The notes under the pieces: generated by a model
The model's input: only the letters and a program-made list of their open reading frames with translations
Database searches by the model: none
What the model was told of the DNA's origin: nothing
Shown here: piece after piece, positions 54,263 through 64,000 of the stretch
Layout: every line of letters starts with the position of its first letter
Position numbering within the stretch: position 1 is the stretch's first letter
Position numbers and translations under genes: made by a program
Assembly (NCBI RefSeq): GCF_964355755.1
Contig: NC_092677.1
Location: 24,090,101 to 24,154,100, forward strand
DNA from: Antedon mediterranea
Lineage: Eukaryota > Echinodermata > Crinoidea > Comatulida > Antedonidae
Direction: 5' to 3'
Length of the DNA: 64,000 nucleotides

Positions 54263-56794
54263 AAAAGAAAAAATAGGTTATGAAGTTTAGAATTTGGATT
54301 CACAAGATGAGTTCATGAGTCATTTAATCTTTGTTAAATTGAAATTTGACAGTTAAAATCCATTTGACGTACATCAGATTGTTGATGAAGTTATTAACGA
54401 CAGTCTGTAGAATTTATTTAATTATCTTATTGGTTGATTTCCAATACGTCTTTTCTGAACGATTAAAGCATTGTGATATAAGAGGAATCATCAGACAGTT
54501 TTTGTAAAATAGATGAAAATTGTATTTTAGGATTCTTATCAACCGTTGACAACTTTCTAAGCTTAGTGTATATCTCGTGAGAAACATTTTAGCAATGTAA
54601 AAGCTAATTTTATATTGATCTAACTTTGTAAAAGTAAAATTGAATTTTGGTATTAAGAGAACTTATATATCTTCAGGCCTAAAAAAATAACCATATTAAG
54701 GATGACAGCTAATAAATAATTTTATATATGATTTTGTATATGATGTTATTGGGAGAGTTCCGGTTTTCAAAGAGTCTGATATTGGGAAAGTTGACATACA
54801 CACGCATGACGTATATTTATTTTGCCTCACTCAGGAAAATGCCCAAATGAATTTTCTACTACAAAAATATGCTAATCATAATATGTATGCTAAAATCTAT
54901 ATTTTTTACAAAAAAGGTGGATTCAAAAGTGCTGTAAAAGTATTTTTATAATCCAACAAGTCATTATTTAGACAAATCATCTTCTCTGTTCAGCAAAACC
55001 TGTTTTAGTGAAATATTTAGCATTTTTTCAAATCTGAGATTATAGAAAATCAAATCTATTTAGCATCAGTCATTCCAAAAGACTAATTTATAGCAAACTT
55101 GTCCATCAGGAATCTATTTTTAATGGGAAAACGTGAGGTCAGTTCTCAAAAATTTTTCCTTGATCATGTCTGAAGAAATATAAATTAACATACATGGTGG
55201 CGGTTCTATGATGGTCTCGTCAATGTGTCTAGCTCACGCTAACCCCAGTTCCCCCACAGTTGGGTTTTCTATGTCTAAACGTGATATTCTAAGATGTTGT
55301 GTGTAAAAAGAAACCAGTTATATTTTTCCTGTCAAACCTCCTGAAGGCCAGAAGACTTTCCTTGACCTATCACCTGTAAAAGCTATCATAATTTCTTAGG
55401 AATCAAAATACTAAACTGCCACCTGAAAAGGCCAGTGGGTCAAAGTGAGGGTCATCGTACTATTGGCTTAAATAAATACCAGCTAGATCTTCTTTAGTGT
55501 CTTCAAGTTCAAACGGGGTTTTGTTTCAGCTTCTCTTTTACCTTTTCCAGGTGTCTATTATGCCAGTGGAAGAATAAAACGAATAAAACGCAGGAACTTT
55601 AAAGCAGGCTATATAAGTGCTTAGTTTGGCTGGTATCCAAACCGGGACTAGGTCAGGCAATGCCTGGATTCCTGTGAGGCATAAATGTAGATTTGTCCTG
55701 ACATTGTGTACCTGGGTTTCGTTAACGCTAATTGACGAACGGCAGTTGAAACGATTACGTGATTCTAGTACCTTGTTTTTGGTTGATGCTTTTAAGATTC
55801 AAGTTATTAAAATAATTCTGCTGACTGTTTATTTTTGCGAAGCTCCACATGATTTTATCCCCATGGCTTTATTTTATAAAGACAGATAAAGTGTGCTTAA
55901 GGGTACATTGAAAAGACTTTAGTTACCTGGGTTCAGATTTTACGATAACCCTGCTGTTTTTTTTAACTTGGCAGAATTCCATTAACTTGTTATTCCCAAG
56001 TGTCACAACTAAAACATACACTTTCATTTACTCCAAAAAAAAAAGTGAATTTTACTATTATTTGTAAGTTTTTTTATGTTTTCATGTTATGAATTAAATT
56101 TTAAATGCATGGATACAGATGATTCACACAGGAACAAAACTATACAAAATAAATTTTCCTTTGGGAAAATATAATATTTTTAAAATACACAATTTTATTT
56201 TTTTACTAAAGCAAAAGAAAACAGTAGATTATTTTTGGTTGTACATGTTTCATGTACACATGTTAAACGAAATATAGTTAAAATAGTATAGAAAAATAAA
56301 ATAAAGCCCAGATTTTAATCCACTATGAATACAATAATCATACCATGGTTCTTGTTGTCAGAAGGTTCTCATATTTTTAGTGCTTTTCGGGGTCAGATAT
56401 GGGTCACATGACTTGAGGCAATTTGAACAGGGGCCAAGGTTTAGGTCTTAGGTCAGGTGCAGCAGTTTTCAATCTTACAAATTTGATGATTTGCAGCCTA
56501 TCAAAAAGTACAGTGTACCTTTACCTTTTAGTGCTTTAGGCAAACTGAATAGTGTGATGATTTGGCTGGCTATGAAGATCAGTCTTATACAATATCCATA
56601 CAAATGGAATACATACTACAAAGTAGGTCTTTCATTTCATCGGACTTAGACAGATATTACCCAATTCTGTGAATTAGCTTTTTAATTTCGGTAGTAAAAT
56701 TTCCATTGTAAATAGAAAATGTATGTGTCGTACTAAATGCACATGTTTGTGGCTGTGTGTGAACTAGCACAACAGGGTACTGTATCCTTATATG
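54263..56794. other. AT-rich stretch, nothing recognised
   Basis: A plus frame at 55617-55889 (90 codons) in a slightly GC-richer patch matches no family. A (GAATAAAAC)2 word lies at 55572-55590. No exon with both splice sites supported. Confidence 0.35.
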
Positions 56795-57470
56795 TACTTG
56801 TATCGAAAGATGTACTAGGTTCTTTAAAGGTCAGGCGCGGGCAAAAAATTTCTATTGATCATACATTCCAATAATTATCGATCTTTAGTTTCCCCTATGT
56901 TTCATAATTTTTTGGATTTTATTTGTGTTACACGAGCTTGTTGAAAATAAGCACTTTCTTATCAGTGGGGGATAGTTCAAATTACACAGTAAAATCTCTA
57001 TTCTTTTGTACACAAATTTTGTAAATAGAGAGGCATTTTAAAAAGTTATGAAAAATAAACGGTGTGGTAAAAAATGTTATCAGATGACTAAATATAGGTA
57101 ATATAACTTGAATATTACATTTCTGATATTTTTATTCATGCTATAGCAAAAATTATCCACTGTATATCCACCATCTTTTTTCACCGTCTAGGGAGTCATC
57201 AGACATGTTATTACATTAGGTTAACTACCTAACTACTGAAAAAATGTCTTCCTGGTTTTTATGGAAGAATTTGCCAAATTTTGTATTTGACCATATTAAA
57301 GGAAACTCATGTTTTTTTGTCTCGATTTCTTTTACAAATATTTTATTTATGTACAATTAACCAAATATTATATTTAAAATTCATGCCTGTACCTGAGCTT
57401 TAAAGTTTACAAGATAATTTTTGTGTTAACTGGACCTACTGTTTATAGTCCTTCTTACGGTATATAAGAA
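56795..57470 (-). repeat. SINE family A fragment split by a TTAA element
   Basis: Read on the minus strand, GAAGGACTATAAACAGTAGG, TCCAGTTAACAC and GTAAACTTTAAAG come first (57460-57400). After the inserted element, TTTAAAGAACCTAGTACATC and TTTCGATACAAG follow (56828-56797). Joined at TTAA, this restores the order of the intact SINE at 3140-3212. Confidence 0.8.
56824..57403. mobile_element. TTAA-flanked MITE (piggyBac-type target), 572 bp, copy 2
   Basis: The ends AGGTCAGGCGCGGGCA and TGCCTGTACCTGAGCT are bordered by TTAA at 56824-56827 and 57400-57403. It is an inverted homologue of 40277-40845 along its full length. The target is the CTTTAAAG of SINE family A. Confidence 0.9.
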
Positions 57471-57967
57471 GATAGATGTTCCATAGTAAATCCTGTATAT
57501 TTCATATTCATTTATTTTCCAGAAAACAAAATTAACACAACAAAATCAAGTATACATGAATACAAAAACCCAGGACACCATTCTGGCGGATGTTCAAAAA
57601 GCAATAAAAATATTGCTATAAACATACTCTCCTAATAGTGCTGTAATTCAACAAAATATTTTAAATGTACGGTAAATAGTTTTTGTGCTGATAGATTTTA
57701 CATACAGCACTGTAATTTATTTTAATCACCATTTTTATAAATATACAATTTGAGTGATGTAGTGTTTATTAAGAGAGCAATGGAATCAACCCACTTATAA
57801 AGTAGTATATTGTTATCTTCTTGTTAGATCAAGATTAATGAAGTGATTAAAGTGTGGGTGATGTGTGGGATGGAGACAAATGTCAGTAAGGATACAATTT
57901 AGCAGATTGCAAAATGCTAATTCAAAAACACTGCTGTATATTTTAGTTTATTCTATAAATAATAATA
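57404..57967. other. AT-rich stretch beyond the SINE piece, nothing recognised
   Basis: After the SINE remnant ends near 57470 no feature is seen. Confidence 0.4.
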
Positions 57968-58279
57968 ATAAAGATGTATTGTTCCCCTGAAAAATAATTG
58001 TTGTTGTTGAATATGCCATTTTAATGTCACATATTAGTTATTGACTTTGACCAAAAATTGGATAGAAAAAAAAAATTATTTACCTGAAAAAACTGGAATT
58101 TAAAAAAAAAAATAGTCAAATTGGCTGCCAGTAAATGGATTTTTGGTTGAATTTAACCATTTATCAAGTGAAAACATTATTTTTTCCGTTTTTTTTCCCG
58201 GAACTACAAAATAACGTATTCAAAGTCTGATTTAATTAATCTTCATTTTTCATGTTTTTGAGGGACAATATATCTTTAA
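57968..58279 (+). mobile_element. MITE family T, near-complete copy, 304 bp
   Basis: The ends AGATGTATTGTTCCCC and GAGGGACAATATATCT are inverted. TTAA at 58276-58279 on the right, ATAA at the left position. Shares TGTCACATATTAGTTATTGA and ATTCAAAGTCTGAT with other copies. Confidence 0.8.
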
Positions 58280-58283
58280 TACG

Positions 58284-58545
58284 TCGTTCTTACCACTTAA
58301 TGCTCAAAGCCTCTAGCGCTTCACATTTTTACCCCAGTCAGTTTCAATCATGTATGGAAATATACTTCCATGTTGTAGCTAGTGATTTTGTGCTAGTTTG
58401 TCTTTTGACATTTATACCAGGTACCCATTTGTACACCTGGGTGCAGAGAGGCAAACGTAAGTAAAACTGTCTTGCCGAAGGACATAAGCAATGGGATTCA
58501 AACTCGCATTCTTATGATGAGAAGTCCAGTAGCCGTAATTCAATC
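58284..58545 (-). repeat. SINE family D, minus-strand copy
   Basis: Minus strand: B box GAGTTTGAATCCC near 58505, then TATGTCCTTCGGCAAGACAG, TTACGTTTGCCTCTCTGCAC and CACCCAGGTGTACAAATGGG. The 3' end at 58284 lacks an (ATT)n run. Confidence 0.75.
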
Positions 58546-58964
58546 TTCTATTAATTTATAATATTGATGATGAAATTACAAGAAACTGTCATTAATTAAT
58601 CACCTTCTGTAATATTCCTGTAGGTAGGAAGAGGTACTGTATGCAGTAACATTTTCATTGCATGACCATGGTTGTAAAGCACTCACTAAGGCGCAATACT
58701 CTGTATCTTGCTCCAAGCATTGAGGTGTGGAAAAATACTTACATTCTCATGTTGATATTCACACTAGTTGTGGCTAATTAAAAACTCTCTAAAAATTAAA
58801 AAACCTAGACAATTTTTATTAGGAATTTGGAACAATTTGCAGTAAATATACATCAAACTGCATTCTTAGCTATTTTAAAGTTGGTTGCTTACGAGAGGAC
58901 TAATAGCTATTAGTGAAGAGATGCATTTGCACATGATTTAGACATAGGTTTGTAAAACCATTTT
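58546..58964. other. AT-rich stretch, nothing recognised
   Basis: No feature seen. Confidence 0.4.
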
Positions 58965-59166
58965 CTATATTTGCTGGCGATAGTACATTAGCTGTGAGAC
59001 AATTTTCATTACTACTATTAGCTGTTGATTTTGTATTTACTACATAAGCTGTTGGTGTTTCTACATTAGCTGGAGGTTTTAGTACATTAGCAATGGTTGT
59101 TGTATAATGGTTGTTTCGACATTAGCTGGTGTTTTCTACATTAGCTGGCTTTTTCTACATTGTAGT
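58965..59166. repeat. Degenerate minisatellite, unit about 20-30 bp
   Basis: Repeated TACATTAGCTGG/TACATTAGC words with GTTTT spacers occur about eight times, most regular at 59065-59160. Confidence 0.65.
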
Positions 59167-59201
59167 GCTTATCATTGCATAGTAATACTGTAGGTGAAGT
59201 C

Positions 59202-59374
59202 AGCTTGGTTCCCACTAGAACGTAACGCAAGGACGTAAACGCAACGCAAGCGTTTTAACCAATGACAAGTGAAGTTATAGACAGTTGACAAGCGAATAAG
59301 CCATCGCTTGTGATTGGTCAATTCACTTGCGTTGCGTTACGTCCTTGCGTTGCGTCGCTAGTGGGAACCACGCT
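59202..59374. mobile_element. Near-palindromic MITE, second copy, 173 bp
   Basis: Inverted copy of 40986-41152. The ends AGCTTGGTTCCCACTAG and CTAGTGGGAACCACGCT; the arms ACGTAACGCAAGGACGTAAA are inverted. Flanks TCA/TTA give no perfect duplication. Confidence 0.85.
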
Positions 59375-60051
59375 TAAATACTTGTATCTACTATTTTAGT
59401 AGCTACTGTATGCTCTGTTGATAGCATAGCTATTTTGTTGCTATCCAATGCTAAAGTATCCTTTATTGACAGTATATATACAGTTTGTATAACTTGATAC
59501 GTTGACACTTGAAATTTAATTGCTGATTTTCAATTCTTTTCTTGTACAACTCTTAACTTGCATTTACATTAAATCTTTTTTTTCTAACTTAAGTGCTTTG
59601 AAAAATCTTTTGGCATTTTGTAGAAGCTTGGTGATTGTGCATGGCCAGTTTGTAGACAGATTGTGTTAGATAAGTACTTTATAAACCTTTGTATAAAGGT
59701 TTTATGATTTGTAAGTTGTAAAAAAAAAGTTGTTAGCGATAAGTACCTATTATATACTAAAGCTTTATATAAAGAGCTTTGGTTAGTAAGTTATATAAGC
59801 TAGTTTTGTTTGATTTTATATGTAATTTCCAAGAAAAAATTCTTTTATTTTGTTTCAGAGCTAATTGTCTAAATTACAAGATATCATGCTTGTTTTATTT
59901 TATTAAAAAAAGTTTGTTTAACTTTTTGTGTCTCAGTTTTATTTGATTAAAAAGCATTATATATTTTGAAAGAAAAATAAGTAAATTTGTAATAATTAAT
60001 CTATCTAATTATGTATTGCCTGGATCAATAGGGGGTTTAAAAGTAGGTCAC
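59375..60051. other. AT-rich stretch, nothing recognised
   Basis: No feature seen. Confidence 0.4.
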
Positions 60052-60218
60052 TTTATATTGAGGTCAAGTTCATTTTGATTGTTTTTTAGGCATTTATTGT
60101 TTTTGGGGGGTTTTTTCGCTAAAAGTGAATAACAATTTTGCAAAATAATTGAACCTTTCTTTTTAATGGCCTTTTCGAAGTTTTATTTCATGTTTTGGGT
60201 GAACATACATCTTCAAGT
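60052..60218 (+). mobile_element. MITE family T, strongly diverged fragment
   Basis: AAAAGTGAATAACAATTTTGC, AATGGCCTTTTCGAAGTTTT and GGTGAACATACATCTTCAAG follow the right half of family T. Left end and TTAA are lost. Confidence 0.5.
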
Positions 60219-61039
60219 AAATAGAATCACACTATTGAACAGTCCCTTCTTATACACACTTTCACAGTACAAACAAACGATCATTGTCACATTTTGTCAA
60301 AAAATCCTTTATTTTAACGTTTTGTTAAAAAAAAAACCTTATTTAAAGTTAATTAATAGGCCTATACAATAGGAAAAATAATTTTAATTTTAATACTTTA
60401 AGTATTGATGATATTAAATTTTATTCTGAACTTTTTAATATTTTTATTCTGCATTTGTGCAAGTTTACTATATAATAGCTTGAACTTTTCATAGAAGTAT
60501 ATCCTTTTCATAGAAGTATATCCTTTACTTATTTTCATCTATTTATATACCTATATATATAATTATTGTCAATCATTATGTCATGAATTGTCAATCATAT
60601 ATGTCACTTCAAATTAATATTACATAGTTTATGAATGATTCCATTTCTACTGCTGGCCTGGCTCTGGACCCTGCTGTATCCGAGGGGCCTGGTCTATATC
60701 TATACCTGACCTCAGATGGCCTGGCTGGGGACTTTTGGCTGTAATACTGGTCTGGTATATATCCATACTTGACCCTTTAATTTAACATGGGTTCTTGCAG
60801 GCCCTGTATCTATCCCTCTAGGAATTCTAGTGTAAAATGATCATAATCTGTAACACATTTTAAATGTCTTGCTCATTTCAGGGTTATTTTGAAATCAAAT
60901 ATGAATATGTTTGAGAAAATGTAATTTAACTTTTAAGAAATATATTAATCCTACTGAACGTGAATTGGATGTAAATAAAAATGGGTGAAAAGTGACACAT
61001 TATAATCTATATAAATTTTGTATATATTATTTATACTAT
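60219..61039. other. AT-rich stretch with two short repeats
   Basis: A 21-bp unit TTTTCATAGAAGTATATCC is duplicated at 60487-60530. A GC-richer degenerate repeat CTGGCCTGGCTCTGGACC lies at 60652-60775. No gene seen. Confidence 0.45.
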
Positions 61040-61640
61040 ACTATATAGATTTATAAAGCGCTTTTCCAAAAAAAAAAAGACCAAAGCGCTGTACAATAAT
61101 TAGAGTAGTATACAAGGACAAATATGACATCTAAATTATTCCTTAGGGAAAAGAAAACTTTTTAACAATTTCTTAAAACATTGTACACTTTGAACTATAC
61201 GCATATTAATAGGTAAATTATTCCATAACTTCTAGTCCAATGACTGAAAATTATTTATCACCAAAAAGTCTTGTGACATTTAAAATGACATAAATGCCAT
61301 TGGTTTTTTTTTTCTATTTGTGAAAGATAAATGTTCAATCATGTTTTTAAACGTTCATATGAATTATTCAATCTATAAAAAAGGAAAAATCGGCAAGGGC
61401 GTCTTGTTGCAAATGTTGCAGCAAGCAAAACATTGTAATGTGATAATTTTAAAGTCAAACACCTTCTAGCTGGCTGATTGATGTGAAATTTACAACCTGT
61501 AAGAGTGCTGACATAAAAGCAACGTTCGGTTTAGACAGAGTAGTGCGTGGCCTTGCCCCATATACTTGTATTGTCTGGTAATGTGATCGATACGCAGATG
61601 CAATAGAAAATGTATGTCGTTAGATTTACAAAAAGCTTGT
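61040..61640 (-). repeat. LINE 3' end or related repeat, possible RT C-terminal tail
   Basis: On the minus strand, around 61235-61138, one frame reads LWNNLPINMRIVQSVQCFKK and then LLKSFLFPKE before a stop, closely following the W-N-x-L-P ... I-x-x-x-x-x-F-K-x-x-L-K-x-F-L-F end of many LINE reverse-transcriptase proteins. It is followed by ACAGCGCTTTGG and GCGCTTTATAAATC, a common LINE/SINE 3' terminus. Sequence further upstream (61250-61640) does not translate recognisably, so the remnant may be chimeric. Confidence 0.5.
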
Positions 61641-61804
61641 TGAATATGTTTAACAACTTGAGTTGTACAGTGATTTGTGCGTAACGAAGTGATTGAATTT
61701 TTTGTCGATGTACAAGCTGCTGCAGATATTTTGAATAACCTTCTTGTATTGTACTATGCAGTACAGATCAAAACTATGTTTCTATTTTGCTTATCTAATG
61801 TATA
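61641..61804. other. Short unassigned stretch
   Basis: A 74-codon plus frame at 61677-61901 runs into the following repeat and matches no family. Confidence 0.3.
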
Positions 61805-62197
61805 TAAGGTCCGTTCTACTGCAGAGCGCCGAATAAACCGATTATTTAAAAAATGTAATTTTTATATTGACTGCATTTCTGCTCAATTTGCTCCAAAATA
61901 ACCGTTTAAATCAGTGGGTGGTCGTTAGAATTACCCAAAATGCAATTGGTCCTGGCGGTTAATTCAAACCTTACTGCAGTGTAGTTGACTCAAAATCAGC
62001 AGCTGTCAATCAAAAAACTGTTATTTTGTGTTTCGTGTTCTAACACAGAATTGAATGGGTGTTTTTAACCGGTTATTTTTCGCTTCCTTATGACCGGTTA
62101 CCACAAAATTGTCCTGTTTCTGCTCCAAGAAAATGGAGTTAATTTATTCACACCAGTTTTTAAACTGGTTATATTTTTGCAGCAGAAACAGGCCCTA
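61805..62197 (-). mobile_element. AGAAACAGGCCC repeat family, copy with both ends
   Basis: Left AAGGTCCGTTCTACTGCAGA and right TTGCAGCAGAAACAGGCCCT are roughly inverted. The inside, reversed, matches 49171-49585 (ACCCAAAATGCAATTGG, CTTACTGCAGTGTAGTTGAC, GAATGGGTGTTTTTAACCGG). Confidence 0.6.
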
Positions 62198-63710
62198 AGT
62201 CAATCTCAAAAGATCGTTTACTATTGATAACATATTCTATATGAGATAAAAGTGTGGAGTTGTACATTAGGGCAATATTACATAATAATGTTTTTGTGGG
62301 ACCCATTTGATTTCTAAAGGAGATTAAATACCTTCTTTCAAAATTACAGCATAAAATCAGTTCAGTATAAACAAGTCGAGTATTGATATTTAATTATTTT
62401 AATAGTAATGTCATATACACTTTATTATATTGATAAATAAAAAATATGTGGTTGTGGTTTGTCAGTATGTCAGTATCGACCACCACATTTTTGATAGATT
62501 ACTGAATGCCATCATCATTTCCATTTCAAGTGTCTAGTTAAAATATGTATATTTCAAAGCAATCGTTACTTGACGTAACAACTCTTGAAACCTGACCACT
62601 TGAACATGTCTGTAAATGACCGACCGTACATTCAATGACCGGTCACTTTACATGCCATGCCACGTATGTATCTAATGCATTCAAAAAGCATTATTACATA
62701 AAGTCAATGACCGCAATCCGTGTCACTCAGGCTCTGAAAATAAAACAAATACATTTCTTCTTTACCCATAAGCATTTGCAGCAATTATGTTGAGTTTGCT
62801 TTTATTTTAAGAAAGTCTGTGGAAAGAACATCGTTAATAAACTTAATGAGAAAGTCTTTGTCATTTATGATTTATCATTAAAGCTGCATGAATTGTATAA
62901 AACCATTAACCTTTTATTCTGACAAACACTATAATATATTCAGCATCATACTTTCTTAAAGTCTTATTATATTCCCAGGAAAATGCACTAGTAGCATTGT
63001 TGATTATTTACAGAATTGAAGAGAACAGTGAAGATGCAACATATCATTGGTAATGACATGCACTATATGTCAATGTTTGTTCTTCTGGGAAAATAAGTAG
63101 GTCGGATTGTTAATGATGTATCATGGTTAAGTTTAGTGTTAAGCCGTTTCATTGATTTGTCATTCTTATAATTATGGAGCGCAAATTGTAGCCTCTAGGT
63201 GCAACATGTTATTACCCCATTCATCGGGAAAACGGTGTGTCTAGGACCCTGGAGAGTGCACCTTGCAAAAAGTTGCAGTCATAACCACCACCCTGGGGTT
63301 TACACATTTCCCAGGTGCCCATTTATGTTTGATTAGAAATAGACAAACTTGATGATACATTGCAAATATGGATATATGAGAGCATCTTATTTTGAAGTCA
63401 ATCAGTATAATGTAATGTTACTTTCTTTGGACCACAGATTCCGAAATAAAAGATACAATTTATACAGAAAATACATGTTCCTATTGAGATTAAAAGAATC
63501 ATTTTAAAAACAATATATGCAATGCAATCTTGTTGTATGAAAATTAGATACAAATTTAGAATATAAAATATATAATTATCATTATACATTAATGATAATT
63601 AATCTTGTCCTTGTCTCCATTACCTAAAAATTAATACATTTACTTAACAGTATATACAGTATTATGTTTATTGTCATTGCATGACAAGCAAACTGAAAAA
63701 AAACGGGTAT
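62198..63710. other. AT-rich stretch, nothing firmly recognised
   Basis: A GC-richer patch with repeated AATGACCG words lies at 62615-62650. A possible SINE scrap lies at 63240-63330 (CACCACCCTGGGGTTTACAC, CCCAGGTGCCCATTTATG), similar to the CACCCAGGTGTATAAAT core of family D. No gene seen. Confidence 0.35.
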
Positions 63711-64000
63711 TGCTAAACCCTGCAAACCCTGCAAACCTCCAAAAAAACATAGCAAACCCCATCGAACCAACATAAAAGTGATTGAATCATGTAGTGTACA
63801 ACCCACTAGGTATATCCATGTCAAAAAAATATTAAATTTCTACTGTTAACTACTTATTTTTGGGGTAAAACATAATTTTTTGGTCAAAAATGATTGCTAA
63901 ACCCCGCAAACCTCCAAAAAATATAGCAAACCCCACCAAACCAACATAAAAGTGATTGAATCATGTAGTGTACAACCCACTGGGTATATCCATGTAAAAA
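63711..64000. repeat. Tandem repeat, unit about 180 bp, running off the window
   Basis: TGCTAAACCCTGCAAAC ... AACATAAAAGTGATTGAATC ... GGTATATCCATGT at 63711-63822 recurs at 63895-63997. The first unit carries a small extra CCCTGCAAA. The last unit is cut by the window edge. Confidence 0.8.

Noticed and set aside
55617-55889. 90-codon plus frame in a slightly GC-richer patch
   Set aside because: No initiation context, no recognised domain, and no acceptor or donor at sensible positions.
1-64000. A prokaryote-style system (operons, CRISPR, toxin-antitoxin, phage)
   Set aside because: No Shine-Dalgarno-led frames, no gene clusters and no direct-repeat/spacer arrays. Tandem repeats here lack unique spacers, and the repeat content is that of an animal genome.

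Overview
This is AT-rich animal DNA (roughly two thirds A+T by eye). It has almost no recognisable protein-coding content and a dense, layered set of transposable-element remnants. Several features point to a marine invertebrate: short tRNA-derived SINEs with a (ATT)n tail and a GCGCTTTATAAATCC-type end, a Penelope-like GIY-YIG fragment, many TIR elements with TTAA or TTA target duplications, and repeated AGGCCTA and TACAGTA/TACTGTA words. An echinoderm is my best guess, from general familiarity only. No bacterial-style operon, CRISPR array or replication origin is visible. No protein could be assigned to a named host gene.

Layout. 1-5.2 kb: SINE copies, a well-folded tRNA-Asp-like sequence with a Pol III terminator, a large foldback, three TIR elements, and a PIF/Harbinger-like element sitting in a tandemly duplicated repeat that also supplies the empty site. 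5.2-13 kb: old repeats, a 1.14 kb TTAA-flanked element, a LINE tail with an in-frame stop, SINEs and MITEs, a possible 27-nt microexon (11492-11518), and a 1.4 kb pogo/Tigger-like element. 13-24.7 kb: a SINE split by a TIR element, a MITE with an internal minisatellite, a four-copy tandem array at 19.3-19.8 kb, an AT microsatellite hairpin, a 1.1 kb element with AGGTGATCATTT ends, and a TTA-flanked MITE. 24.7-37.6 kb: a frameshifted LINE tail, a possible first coding exon starting MGNAHIHS (29074-29136), and two large minisatellites (31.8-32.5 and 36.4-37.1 kb). 37.6-50 kb: a copy of a roughly 570 bp TTAA element whose second copy lies at 56.8 kb, a TATA-box plus ATG exon candidate at 45.8-46.0 kb, and more SINEs and MITEs. 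50-64 kb: a 1.6 kb element with 30-bp perfect TIRs and a 7-8 bp direct duplication, carrying a promoter-like stretch and a splice donor inside it; then the Penelope-like fragment, the second TTAA element inserted into a SINE, and a tandem repeat running off the right edge.

The window is best read as intergenic or long-intron DNA. The possible host exons (11492, 29074, 45880, and more weakly 34897 and the 5' exon near 51.1 kb) all lie on the + strand and could belong to one or more long-intron genes, but nothing here links them. The strongest evidence is transposon history: at least two insertions can be dated relative to older repeats because the interrupted target is recognisable and an uninterrupted copy exists in the same window.
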